Assembly (NCBI GenBank): GCA_964454335.1
Contig: CAYVVT010000013.1
Span: forward strand, 28,268-92,267
Source of the DNA: CAYVVT01 sp964454335
Lineage (GTDB): Bacteria; Fidelibacterota; UBA8477; JABMPR01
Reading direction: 5' to 3'
Length of the DNA: 64,000 nt
Notes under the pieces: generated by a model
Database searches by the model: none
Seen by the model: only the letters and a program-made list of their open reading frames with translations
What the model was told of the DNA's origin: nothing
Program-made: the position numbers and the translations under genes
Shown here: piece by piece, positions 17,481 through 26,060 of the stretch
Layout: each line of letters opens with the position of its first letter
How positions within the stretch are numbered: position 1 is the stretch's first letter

Positions 17481-17891
17481 ATGTTCATTTTAATACTCCT
17501 TCTATGTCTACCACTTGTTCTGGCTGCACAATATGAGGACCGACAGGTCCCGGGGATTGTCCAGAAGTATTTCGACCGGAACCGGACATCACCACCCCTG
17601 GTGAGGGCTGATATCACCGACGACGCATTCTATGGACGTACATTGAAGATCAAGATCCAGGGAAATCGTAATTCAGTGAATGATGACCTGGGATTCGCCT
17701 TTGGTGCTGCAGCAGCAGTGGCGCACAATACAAATGAACCAATAGAAACGCTCTGGGTGGAGATGGATGTCCGCTATAAAGACATTGAGACCACCATCGC
17801 CATAGCACCTGCCGACTGCAGTATTGAGAGTATCGTACTGAAGACCCGTACTTTCGGCGACTGGTGGGACCGTTGTCTGGAGATCCTCTGA
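17454..17891 (+). CDS. Small secreted protein of unknown function
   Basis: Protein of up to 145 residues; function not recognised. A signal peptide is clear (RHMFILILLLCLPLVLAAQ), so it is exported. The mature part of about 115 residues is soluble, with two Cys near the C-terminus (ADCSIES and DRCLEIL) that could form a disulfide. The segment DDLGFAFGAAAAVAHNTNEPIETLWVEMDV is the most distinctive part. The start could be 17454, 17466 or 17481; none has a well-spaced ribosome binding site. It converges on the dockerin gene with only 4 nt between the stops. Confidence 0.6.
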   Translation: MGTVMLTRHMFILILLLCLPLVLAAQYEDRQVPGIVQKYFDRNRTSPPLVRADITDDAFYGRTLKIKIQGNRNSVNDDLGFAFGAAAAVAHNTNEPIETLWVEMDVRYKDIETTIAIAPADCSIESIVLKTRTFGDWWDRCLEIL

Positions 17892-17895
17892 CGAC

Positions 17896-18810
17896 TCAGC
17901 TCAGAATGATCTGAACCAGAACGACTATATCTCCTATATCCACGATCCCGTCACCGTTGACATCAGCACAATCGGCGTCAAAAGGTCCTGTATTCGATCC
18001 CATCAGGTAATTGACCATGGCTACCAGGTCCATGACATCCACGTAGGTATCCCCGTTCACATCACCCCATAGGTCGCAGGGGGGTGGACCATCCCAGTCA
18101 AAGATCTCGGCACCCCCACGAAATATACCGTCGTGCCCATTCTGGGTCAGGTCGGTTGCCGTACCGTCATTGAAGTTCCAGTAGGCTTCCAGACCGGGCT
18201 CGGTCCCATTGAGCGTAGCGTTCATGAAGGACTGGATCTGGGTTGGAGTTCGTGCACTGCTCCAGATGCGCACTTCGTCAATATATCCGTTGAAGAAACC
18301 GGTGGTCTGCTCCGTGTGCCAGTGCCGGCCGATGTCTGTATTCGCAATATTAAGTGCATAACTGCCCGACTCAGCCAATGCTTGTGTGTCAACAAGATTG
18401 CCATCAACATAGAGATAACTGTTCTGACCATCTGATACACCGGCATAGTGATGCCAGTTATCATAGTTCATGAAATCCGCGCTTGCCTCGATCACGCAGC
18501 TGTTGTGTGTCCTAAGAGCAAATCTTGTTAACGGAACTGTGGGCCGAGATATTGAATGCATCACGACCGCACTCTCATAACAGCCTGAATAAGCAGTGCG
18601 CTGTTGGTAGATACAATTCTGTTGCTCGGTGCCACCCCCTGGACCGCTGGTATAAGCCCATGCTTCCAGGGTGAACTTGCTGAAATCAATGATCGGCCCA
18701 GGTAGCTCGAGGTAAGAGTTGGCACCGTCCAGCGAGAGTACCATGTCGAAATTCTGTGCGTTGACCGCAGGGGCCATCAGAATGAGCAGAAGCTTTGTTA
18801 TGTGTTTCAT
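17896..18810 (-). CDS. Secreted LamG-domain protein with C-terminal dockerin repeats
   Basis: Protein of 304 residues. A signal peptide (MKHITKLLLILMAPAVNAQ) precedes a LamG/concanavalin-like domain at about 20-215 (SLDGANSYLELPGPIIDFSK, then WHHYAGVSDGQNSYLYVDG and GYIDEVRIWSSARTPTQI). The C-terminus has two calcium-binding dockerin-type repeats (GDVNGDTYVDVMDLVAMVNYL and ADVNGDGIVDIGDIVVLVQIIL). LamG domains bind glycans or proteins. The dockerin repeats in this organism form a C-terminal tail shared with two other secreted proteins in the window, more likely a cell-surface tail than part of a cellulosome. It is transcribed away from yajC. Confidence 0.85.
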   Translation of the reverse strand: MKHITKLLLILMAPAVNAQNFDMVLSLDGANSYLELPGPIIDFSKFTLEAWAYTSGPGGGTEQQNCIYQQRTAYSGCYESAVVMHSISRPTVPLTRFALRTHNSCVIEASADFMNYDNWHHYAGVSDGQNSYLYVDGNLVDTQALAESGSYALNIANTDIGRHWHTEQTTGFFNGYIDEVRIWSSARTPTQIQSFMNATLNGTEPGLEAYWNFNDGTATDLTQNGHDGIFRGGAEIFDWDGPPPCDLWGDVNGDTYVDVMDLVAMVNYLMGSNTGPFDADCADVNGDGIVDIGDIVVLVQIILS

Positions 18811-18890
18811 GATCCCCCAAATTTTTGCCTAATTAATATAATAGAACGGCAATTATGAACGTATGGGAATTCCATGAGTTTAACTCTCGT

Positions 18891-18919
18891 TTGGATTGAT
18901 GTAGGCCCCCGCTTAGATT
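18891..18919 (+). promoter_or_regulatory. Predicted promoter of the yajC operon
   Basis: TTGGAT (18891-18896), 17-bp spacer, TAGATT (18914-18919), then the GC-rich AGCGCGGC. It lies 32 nt before the yajC start and precedes an AAGGAG ribosome binding site. Confidence 0.5.
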
Positions 18920-18950
18920 AGCGCGGCTAAAAAACAATGAAGGAGTCATT

Positions 18951-19271
18951 TTGAACGCATTATTTGGATTTTTACCCCTGATGACCACTCCTGGAGGAGA
19001 GGGTGGCGGCAATCCCATCCTGGGTTTCATGCCCCTGATCCTCATGTTCCTGGTCTTTTACTTTCTGTTGATCCGTCCGCAGTCGAAAAAGCAGAAGCAG
19101 GCTGAGAATATGCGTCAGGAGCTTAAGAAGGGTGACCATATCATTACTTCCGGGGGTATTCATGGGACAATCGAGGGGATCAAGGACAACGACATCCTGC
19201 TCATCAAGACTGCCTCAGATACAAAACTGCATGTCAGTCGCTCGGCGGTAGCCAGTCTCAAGACCAAATAG
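18951..19271 (+). CDS. yajC: Preprotein translocase subunit YajC
   Basis: Small inner-membrane protein of 106 residues, an accessory of the Sec translocase with SecDF. One membrane helix (FMPLILMFLVFYFLLIRPQ) ends in the family signature RPQSKKQK. The C-terminal domain then reads LKKGDHIITSGGIHGTIEGI, also diagnostic. The start is TTG with AAGGAG 7 nt upstream. def follows after 3 nt. Confidence 0.93.
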   Translation: MNALFGFLPLMTTPGGEGGGNPILGFMPLILMFLVFYFLLIRPQSKKQKQAENMRQELKKGDHIITSGGIHGTIEGIKDNDILLIKTASDTKLHVSRSAVASLKTK

Positions 19272-19274
19272 GTC

Positions 19275-19814
19275 ATGACCCTCGCCATCCATACCTATGG
19301 CAGCGATGTGCTGCGCAAAGTCGCTCAGCCCATCGAGAATATCGATGATACCATCCGAAAACTGGTGGATGAGATGTTCGTAAGTATGCATGCTGCCGAG
19401 GGGATCGGCCTTGCGGCGCCACAGATCGGGGAATCGATCAGGTTGTTCATCATCGATATTGCACCAATCGATGAGAATGAGGGAAAGCGTGTTTATGTCA
19501 ATCCGCAGATCATCGGTTTTGGTGATGAAGAGGATGAGTACGAGGAAGGCTGCCTGAGTCTTCCCACCATTCATGAGCCCATTGTCAGGCCCACCAGTAT
19601 TCAGATCAAATACCAGACCATGGATGGGGATCCGGTTGAAGAGGAAGTGAGTGGTTTCCTGGCCAGGGTCATACAGCACGAATACGACCATCTGGAAGGC
19701 AAGCTGCTTATAGACCATCTCAGCACTCTGAAGCGCAAATTGTTGAAGAAAACCCTCAAGAAGATTGCCACCGGAGAGATCGAGGTCGAAGAATCCGAGA
19801 ATTACGAGCTATAG
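19275..19814 (+). CDS. def: Peptide deformylase
   Basis: Metalloenzyme that removes the formyl group from nascent N-terminal fMet. All three motifs are present: GIGLAAPQIG (43-52), EGCLSLP (91-97, Cys93 as metal ligand) and QHEYDHL (134-140, His135 and His139 as ligands, Glu136 catalytic). The length of 179 is normal. It is followed by fmt, which adds the formyl group, in the classic def-fmt order. Confidence 0.97.
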   Translation: MTLAIHTYGSDVLRKVAQPIENIDDTIRKLVDEMFVSMHAAEGIGLAAPQIGESIRLFIIDIAPIDENEGKRVYVNPQIIGFGDEEDEYEEGCLSLPTIHEPIVRPTSIQIKYQTMDGDPVEEEVSGFLARVIQHEYDHLEGKLLIDHLSTLKRKLLKKTLKKIATGEIEVEESENYEL

Positions 19815-19865
19815 TTCCCTTCAATTCTAAAAGTATATCAGTCACCAGTTACTCTGGAATAGAAC

Positions 19866-20798
19866 ATGATTAAACGGCCACGCATTATTTTCCTGGGTAC
19901 ACCGGATTTCGCCGATATTTCCCTGCGCAGGCTGGTGGGATCGGAATATGATGTTGTCGCTGTCGTGACTGTTCCGGATCGATTGGTGGGCCGTGGAAGA
20001 AAATTGCAGCCTTCTGCAGTGAAGCGATATGCTCTGGAACAGAAGCTGGAGATCCTGCAGCCGGAGAAACTGTCAGACCCGGAGTTTTTAAACAGGATTA
20101 CAGTGCTTCGGCCGGATATCATGGTGGTGGTTGCCTTCCGGATCCTTCCTGAATCACTCTATACGATCCCGGAACTCGGTACATTCAACCTGCATGCATC
20201 GCTATTGCCGCGATATCGTGGGGCTGCACCGATACACTGGGCTCTGTTGAACGGCGATAAAGAAACCGGCCTGACAACTTTCTTCCTGCAGCGACGCGTG
20301 GACACGGGTGAAATCATTCTGCAGGAGCGGGTGGCAATCCTTGATGAGGATAATCTTGGCAGTTTGTACACGAAACTTGCCGATAAGGGTGCGGACCTGG
20401 TTCTGCGTACAGTAGATATCATCAGTCAAGGCCCTGTAAGCACGCAGATGCAGGACTCGAGCCAGGCCACGAGAGCACCCAAGGTAGGGAATGACGAACG
20501 CCGGATCGATTTTTCGGAAAGTGCACGCCAGTGCCACAACCGTGTCAGGGCGTTCGCTCCGCGTCCCGGAGCGTTCACCCTCAGAGATGGATCCCAACTG
20601 AAGATCCTGCAAAGCCTGTCGGGAGAGGGTAGTGGATCGCCGGGTGAAGTACTCAGCTTTGGTGATGCGGGACTGGAAATAGCCTGTGAGCAGGACTCTA
20701 TCTATCTCCTCTCCGTACAACCGGAAGGAAAGCGGGTGATGGAGATCGACGCCTACCTGCGTGGTAATCCGATGCAGGTGGGAGACCGACTTGGTTGA
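19866..20798 (+). CDS. fmt: Methionyl-tRNA formyltransferase
   Basis: Formylates Met on initiator tRNA using 10-formyl-THF. The 310-residue sequence starts with IIFLGTPDFAD, and the catalytic region FNLHASLLPRYRGAAPI carries Asn108 and His110. The C-terminal OB-like domain includes CHNRVRAFAPRPGAFT. It has an ATG start 51 nt after def and overlaps the beginning of rsmB by 8 nt. Confidence 0.96.
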   Translation: MIKRPRIIFLGTPDFADISLRRLVGSEYDVVAVVTVPDRLVGRGRKLQPSAVKRYALEQKLEILQPEKLSDPEFLNRITVLRPDIMVVVAFRILPESLYTIPELGTFNLHASLLPRYRGAAPIHWALLNGDKETGLTTFFLQRRVDTGEIILQERVAILDEDNLGSLYTKLADKGADLVLRTVDIISQGPVSTQMQDSSQATRAPKVGNDERRIDFSESARQCHNRVRAFAPRPGAFTLRDGSQLKILQSLSGEGSGSPGEVLSFGDAGLEIACEQDSIYLLSVQPEGKRVMEIDAYLRGNPMQVGDRLG

Positions 20799-22113
20799 TC
20801 ATCGGCGGACTACCGCACTGCAGGTTCTAATCGCTGCAGAGAAAAATCCCAGGACACACATTGACACACTATTGGAGAAGGGATTCATCGCATCAGGCTT
20901 AAGTCCTGAGGATCGTCGCTGGATCACTGAGCTTGTACTTGGCTCAACCCGCTGGAAACGACGCCTGGATTGGGAGATACGACAGTTTTTCAAGGGTCCC
21001 TATAACAAAGTTCAGCACTCCCTGAAAGCCGCTTTGCGCATGGGGCTCTACCAGATCAGGTTCATGGATACGCCTGACCACGCGGCCGTTCATGCCACAG
21101 TTGAGATGGCCAAGAAGAAGATCCCGCGATCAGCTGTAGGATTGTTGAATGCCGTTCTGCGCAAACTCAGCGAGAACAGACCCGATCCTGAAACAATGCT
21201 GCTTACTGACATCGAACGACTTGCCATCGGACACTCACATCCGGATTGGCTTATCGAGCGATGGTTGGATCGTTACGGCCCTGAGGATACCAGCAAACTG
21301 TGTCGCTGGAATAATTCTGCACCAAAGATCTGGCTGCGGGTAAATACCCTGCAGATCTCAGTGGATGATTTTCTCATGGAGGCTGAAGCACTGGGTGCCT
21401 TGGTAAGTCCATCGGATGTTTTACCGGGATTCGTTGAAATTGATCACGTTGCACCTCTGATCCGTTCCAAGCTGTACGATCAGGGTAAATTCTGGATCCA
21501 GGATCTGGCGGCTGGAATGGTGCCGCACCTGCTTGATCCGGGTGGCGGCGAGCTCATTCTGGATCCCTGTGCCGCCCCAGGCGGCAAATCCCTGCAGCTG
21601 GCCGTGCTCACAGGGGGGAAAGCGATGATCCGGGCCAGTGACAGCAGTGCTGAACGTCTTAAACGTCTCGGTGAGAGTATCGGCCGTCTGAATCTTGAGG
21701 GGATCCAGATCGACTGTGTCGATGCACGCCGGCTGGAATATGATGATGTCGATAAGATACTCCTGGATATTCCATGTACCGGGACCGGCGTCCTTCACCG
21801 TCGTGCTGATTCGCGCTGGAAGAAGGATCCTCAGGATATTATCCGTTTGACAAATTTGCAGTTGGAGATCGCCGAGCATGCCTGGTCCAGGCTCAGATCC
21901 GGCGGACTGATGGTGTACAGTACCTGTACACTCGAACCTGAGGAAAACTGGGATCTGGTAAATGAATTAAGAAGCCGTCATCCTGAAATAATCATTGAAC
22001 CGGTTGATAATCCTGAATTGCAGGATTATGTTGATGCGCAAGGGGCTCTGGCCCTGGAACCATGGAGACACGCCCTGGACGGAATGTTCGCAGTTAAACT
22101 GAGAAAGCCATGA
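20791..22113 (+). CDS. rsmB: 16S rRNA (cytosine-967-C5)-methyltransferase
   Basis: Sun/NOL1-NOP2 family enzyme of about 440 residues. An N-terminal NusB-like RNA-binding domain (about 1-140: TTALQVLIAAEKNP, LVLGSTRWKRRLDW) precedes the SAM methyltransferase core with DPCAAPGGKSLQLA, LDIPCTGTGVLHRR (catalytic-cycle Cys) and MVYSTCTLEPEEN (catalytic Cys). The start is TTG 20791 with GGGAG 6 nt upstream; an earlier GTG at 20761 lacks a comparable site. It sits in the def-fmt-rsmB order common to many phyla and overlaps the PASTA gene by 4 nt. Confidence 0.93.
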   Translation: MVDHRRTTALQVLIAAEKNPRTHIDTLLEKGFIASGLSPEDRRWITELVLGSTRWKRRLDWEIRQFFKGPYNKVQHSLKAALRMGLYQIRFMDTPDHAAVHATVEMAKKKIPRSAVGLLNAVLRKLSENRPDPETMLLTDIERLAIGHSHPDWLIERWLDRYGPEDTSKLCRWNNSAPKIWLRVNTLQISVDDFLMEAEALGALVSPSDVLPGFVEIDHVAPLIRSKLYDQGKFWIQDLAAGMVPHLLDPGGGELILDPCAAPGGKSLQLAVLTGGKAMIRASDSSAERLKRLGESIGRLNLEGIQIDCVDARRLEYDDVDKILLDIPCTGTGVLHRRADSRWKKDPQDIIRLTNLQLEIAEHAWSRLRSGGLMVYSTCTLEPEENWDLVNELRSRHPEIIIEPVDNPELQDYVDAQGALALEPWRHALDGMFAVKLRKP

Positions 22114-22838
22114 TCCGGACACTGAGAGACTACATCTTCAGTTTCACCTTTATTGCAGCACTGGGCTTTGTGCTGGTCAATTATGTCCTGATGCCCGTCT
22201 ACGTCAACTGGCGGGATGAGGTGCGGGTACCTAGTTTAACCCATACCACACTGAACGAGGCTGCCCGACTCCTGAAGGTCCGCAACCTGCAATGGACGGT
22301 GAAGGATACCATCTTCCGAGTGGATATTGAGCCTGAATTTATCATGGATCAGTATCCGGAAGCCGGTCAGATGGTAAAGGAGAAACGCCGTGTCCAGTTG
22401 ACCATTTCTATCCCGCCCCCAAAACAGCAGATGCCTAACCTCATCGCAAGAACTGAACGTCAGGCCAGAATTGCCCTGGATAAGCTGGGGGTGGTGATCA
22501 GGACGGTTAAAGAGGATTCCTCCGACTACTTCGAGAGAACGGTGGTAACTGCCCAGTCCATCCCGGTGGGGATCCCGGTGGCTGTCGGGGATTCAATCGA
22601 CATGACGGTCAGCCTTGGAAAGCGGAATTTCAAGAAGCTCATGCCAGACCTGCTGAATAAAAGTCTGCAAGAAGCCAACCGCATCATTCGAGATGCAGGC
22701 TTTGAACTGGGAGAGGTCGACTACATCAGTAACCTCGATCTTCTGCCGAATACCGTTGTGAACCAATCAATTACACCAGGTAAGGTCTTTCCCCGGGAGC
22801 GGGATATCCGGGTTGATCTCATCGTCACCAGGGATTAG
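22110..22838 (+). CDS. Membrane-anchored PASTA-domain protein without kinase domain
   Basis: Protein of 242 residues. A short cytoplasmic tail (MIRTLRDYIFS) and one membrane helix (FTFIAALGFVLVNYVLMPVY) are followed by three extracytoplasmic PASTA modules at about 40-107, 108-170 and 171-242; each starts with VP/MP-type motifs (VRVPSLTHTTLNEA, QMPNLIARTERQA, LMPDLLNKSLQEA). PASTA modules bind muropeptides and usually form the sensor of Ser/Thr kinases (PrkC/StkP) or of penicillin-binding proteins. Here no kinase is present, yet the gene sits in the slot between rsmB and rpe where many bacteria place the kinase gene. It overlaps rsmB by 4 nt (ATGA). Confidence 0.9.
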   Translation: MIRTLRDYIFSFTFIAALGFVLVNYVLMPVYVNWRDEVRVPSLTHTTLNEAARLLKVRNLQWTVKDTIFRVDIEPEFIMDQYPEAGQMVKEKRRVQLTISIPPPKQQMPNLIARTERQARIALDKLGVVIRTVKEDSSDYFERTVVTAQSIPVGIPVAVGDSIDMTVSLGKRNFKKLMPDLLNKSLQEANRIIRDAGFELGEVDYISNLDLLPNTVVNQSITPGKVFPRERDIRVDLIVTRD

Positions 22839-22841
22839 GTG

Positions 22842-23507
22842 ATGGATTTTCCCAAACAACTCTCACCATCCCTGCTGTCTGCCAATTTCAGCAGGCTGGA
22901 GAGCGATATCGGCGAAGCTGTATCTGCAGGTGCCGAGGTATTGCATCTCGACATCATGGATGGCCACTATGTTCCCAATATCAGCTTCGGTCCCATGATT
23001 GTAAAGGCTGTCCGACAACTCACAGATGTACACCTGGAAGCACATCTCATGATCAGTGATCCGGATCGTTATCTTGACAGGTTCATTGAAACCGGTGTAG
23101 ACACGATCCTGGTCCACCCGGGGACCTGTCCAGATCTGGATGCCACGGTTGCCCGCATCAAGTCGGTAGGGATCTCTGCAGGTGTGGTTTACAATCCAGA
23201 TGAACAACCTGAGCTGGACGACCATCAGCTTGAACAGATCGATCAGATCCTGTTCATGTCCGTCTATCCGGGATTCGGCGGGCAAGTCTTCATTCCCGAG
23301 GTTCTGGAGACCATCAGTGATCAAGCCCGGAAGCTGCATGAGCATCAGGTCCGCATCGAGATCGACGGTGGGGTGAACCTAGAGACCATCGCCATGATAG
23401 TTCCCAGCGGAGTGGATCGCTTCGTTGCAGGATCCGCGGTCTTCAATTCAAAGACTTCCATAACAAACAATATCAGAGCACTGAACCAGCATCTGCATGT
23501 ATCCTGA
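22842..23507 (+). CDS. rpe: Ribulose-phosphate 3-epimerase
   Basis: TIM-barrel enzyme interconverting ribulose 5-phosphate and xylulose 5-phosphate. The 221-residue sequence has SPSLLSANFSRLESDI, the signature VLHLDIMDGHYVPNISFGP with the metal-binding His and Asp, LEAHLMI, MSVYPGFGGQVFI and IEIDGGVN. I chose ATG 22842; a GTG three bases upstream is in frame. It overlaps the following gene by 11 nt. Confidence 0.95.
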   Translation: MDFPKQLSPSLLSANFSRLESDIGEAVSAGAEVLHLDIMDGHYVPNISFGPMIVKAVRQLTDVHLEAHLMISDPDRYLDRFIETGVDTILVHPGTCPDLDATVARIKSVGISAGVVYNPDEQPELDDHQLEQIDQILFMSVYPGFGGQVFIPEVLETISDQARKLHEHQVRIEIDGGVNLETIAMIVPSGVDRFVAGSAVFNSKTSITNNIRALNQHLHVS

Positions 23508-24090
23508 AGCCAACCGTCTTGATCGGTCAGAACTGGTACGCAAGTTCATCCACCTGCTGAGCGCGGTGATACCAATCCTGTACTGGTTCTACTTTGACAG
23601 GGACACCATGCTGAAAAGTATGATCGTCATAGCCCTGTTCTTTCTTTGCGCGGAGTACTCACGACTGCATTTCCCCTTGATTCGCAATCTCTTCATGAAG
23701 GTATTCGGACCAGCACTGCGGAAGCACGAGCACCATCAACTCACGGGTGCAACCTATATATTCTCTTCAGCTGCCCTTACGATCTTCCTTTTTCCCAAGG
23801 AGGCTGCTGTACCTGCGCTGGCTGTATTGGCCATCGCGGATACCTTTGCTGCCCTGGTGGGAATCCCTCTGGGCCGACATCGATTTCTTGCAAAAAGCAT
23901 TGAGGGCAGTGCCACCTTCTTCATTGTCACCTGCATCATACTGTACAGTTTTCAGAATCTGAACCCGATCCTGATGATAGCTGTCGCATTGTTTGCCACA
24001 CTCGTTGAAGCCAGCCCCAAGCGCTTCGATGATAATTTCCTGATACCGCTAACAGTGGCCAGTATGCTATTTCTACTCCAGATGTTCTGA
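23497..24090 (+). CDS. Dolichol kinase-like membrane protein (SEC59/VTE5 family)
   Basis: Integral membrane protein of 197 residues with about six helices. The N-terminal ELVRKFIHLLSAVIPILYW contains the RKxxH element of the family. Later ALAVLAIADTFAALVGIPLGRHRF and KSIEGSATFF match the CTP-binding region of dolichol, phytol and diacylglycerol kinases (CTP-dependent) and of CDP-DAG synthase-like proteins. It probably phosphorylates a prenol or a lipid alcohol; the actual substrate is open. It overlaps rpe by 11 nt and is followed by the BatA-like gene after 8 nt. Confidence 0.8.
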   Translation: MYPEANRLDRSELVRKFIHLLSAVIPILYWFYFDRDTMLKSMIVIALFFLCAEYSRLHFPLIRNLFMKVFGPALRKHEHHQLTGATYIFSSAALTIFLFPKEAAVPALAVLAIADTFAALVGIPLGRHRFLAKSIEGSATFFIVTCIILYSFQNLNPILMIAVALFATLVEASPKRFDDNFLIPLTVASMLFLLQMF

Positions 24091-24098
24091 GCAGTCAC

Positions 24099-26060
24099 AT
24101 GAGTTTTCTAGTCCCAACCATCCTGTGGCTTTTGCCACTCAGTCTGCTACCGCTGCTGATACACCTCCTCAGCAAGCAGCGCAGCAAACGCATCGATTTT
24201 CCCTCACTGAAATTTCTCAAAATGCTTCAGCAGGATGCCTTGCGACGATTCAACCTGAAGCAACTCATTATCCTGCTTCTGCGTATTGCCATGATCCTCC
24301 TGCTCATCCTCGCTGCAGCTCAGCCGGTCCTTGACAAGGCCAATCTTGGTTCCTGGCGTTTCTCGCCGGCAAATCTGGCCGTGGTTCTGGTGGACAACAC
24401 CGCCTCAACGCGGGATTGGTTCTCGGAAGAGAAATTGAGACAGCTGGACAACAGCATACAGTATTATCGGGATCAGGGATTTGACACATACATACTGACA
24501 GCAGCAGACACTGTCTGGCTTGAGCGGATCTCACATGCCGTACCCAGCTGGAGTGATCCAGCCCTGACGGAACCAGGAGTGTTCTTTGCTAGCAATCTTG
24601 ACCTGGACCGCTATCTCAGCAAGGAAGTGTTGATCATATCTGATGGACAGCATCTGGATGACTGGAAACTCGATCTGGATACAACCTGGACTCTCAACTG
24701 GGTTGATATAGCCACGACCTTGGATCTGTCTATCTTTGAGCTCGACTTACCCCCACAGAGTATTCGTCCCGATGAACGTTTTGAGATTGCCATTTCAACA
24801 GCCATTACCGGCGAGCGCCGGGAAGGCTATCCAATTGAACTATTTCTGGATGAACTGAGGGTCAACCAGGCCTATATCGCACCTGAGGATCCTGCAATAC
24901 AAACGATCCGACTTCAGGTACAGGCCGGTACCACCCGATTGCAGCGCGGCCGTGTGGGGGGCACCGGGGATGACCTCATCTTCAACAATAATCGCTACTT
25001 TGTCATGCCGTCACTATCCGTCCTGGAGGTTCTCGTCATCCGCTCGAGGACCCAACTGGATCACTGGCGGCTCCTGCAGGAAGCGACACGGAACAGCACA
25101 GATGCCCTGAACTTGCGTCTCATCTCTCATGAGGAAAGTGAGAACTCGGCCTTACCCAAACATGGGACCATCATCCTTGAATCTTCCATAGCTCTGCCGG
25201 ATTACCAGTTGAGAACTCTGGCTCAGTTTGTCCGCGATGGTGGCCAGTTAATTCTTTTTGGTCCCATTCCCGTTCCACTGGCTGAGCAATTCGAGCTTGA
25301 TCCTGCAACAGATCCTGAGTTTCTCGAGGAGGGCTATGACCTGGATTTGACCAGTACCGGTAGTAACCGCTTTGGCGATCTACCCTTCGACCGCGAGATC
25401 AGGGATAGACGGATCAGGATATCACGCCGTTATCTTACGGCCGCTGTGGAGGCTGGCCGACAGGATCTCATTCGATTCGATGATGATCTACCCTTCAGCT
25501 CCGAATTTACCTACGGATCCGGACGGATCCTGTGGTTCAACACTGACCTGGATCTTGAAAGCTCGAGTCTTGTCCTCCGTGGTCTATTTCCAACGATGAT
25601 CCGGGAACTGGTTGAAACGGCAAGTCCCAGCGCCCAGGTGGAACGGCTGAATACTATCATTGGTGATACCCTGGTATTTTTCCCATATCTATCCGCTGAA
25701 CAGGAAGGTTTCAGGGTTCTGAGACCGGATGGAATTACCGAGTTCGTCCAGCCTGACAGCCAGTACAAACTCCAATATACCCGGACGGATGTGCCCGGGA
25801 TCTATGATCTTTTCCAGGATCGTCAGATCGTGGAGAGCATTGCTGTGAATATCTCCCGGGAGGAAGCCCTTCCTCCCACCGGTGGGGAGTTCGAGGGCGT
25901 CAACCGCATTGCTGGTGATTCGCCTGAAAGCCTGTATACGACCATCCAGAACCGTAGAGATGTGATCGCCCTGTGGCCACATCTGCTCTGGATGCTTCTC
26001 ATCTGTTTCATTGCTGAAACCGTTCTGTCAAGGATTACCCGGTCATGGCGCCAGACTTGA
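24099..26060 (+). CDS. BatA-domain membrane protein with degenerate VWA region
   Basis: Protein of 653 residues. The N-terminal BatA module (FLVPTILWLLPLSLLPLLIHL, then SKRIDFPSLKFLKMLQ and a second helix LLLRIAMILLLILAAAQPVL) is the 'aerotolerance regulator N-terminal' pattern common in the FCB group. A VWA-like region follows with VVLVDNTASTRDWF, where the MIDAS consensus DxSxS is altered. A large periplasmic part with a GATase-like segment (TIILESSIALPDYQLRTLAQ) precedes a last helix near the C-terminus. In Bacteroidota such proteins accompany MoxR ATPases, but none is here. Its 3' end overlaps hflX by 16 nt. Confidence 0.8.
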   Translation: MSFLVPTILWLLPLSLLPLLIHLLSKQRSKRIDFPSLKFLKMLQQDALRRFNLKQLIILLLRIAMILLLILAAAQPVLDKANLGSWRFSPANLAVVLVDNTASTRDWFSEEKLRQLDNSIQYYRDQGFDTYILTAADTVWLERISHAVPSWSDPALTEPGVFFASNLDLDRYLSKEVLIISDGQHLDDWKLDLDTTWTLNWVDIATTLDLSIFELDLPPQSIRPDERFEIAISTAITGERREGYPIELFLDELRVNQAYIAPEDPAIQTIRLQVQAGTTRLQRGRVGGTGDDLIFNNNRYFVMPSLSVLEVLVIRSRTQLDHWRLLQEATRNSTDALNLRLISHEESENSALPKHGTIILESSIALPDYQLRTLAQFVRDGGQLILFGPIPVPLAEQFELDPATDPEFLEEGYDLDLTSTGSNRFGDLPFDREIRDRRIRISRRYLTAAVEAGRQDLIRFDDDLPFSSEFTYGSGRILWFNTDLDLESSSLVLRGLFPTMIRELVETASPSAQVERLNTIIGDTLVFFPYLSAEQEGFRVLRPDGITEFVQPDSQYKLQYTRTDVPGIYDLFQDRQIVESIAVNISREEALPPTGGEFEGVNRIAGDSPESLYTTIQNRRDVIALWPHLLWMLLICFIAETVLSRITRSWRQT

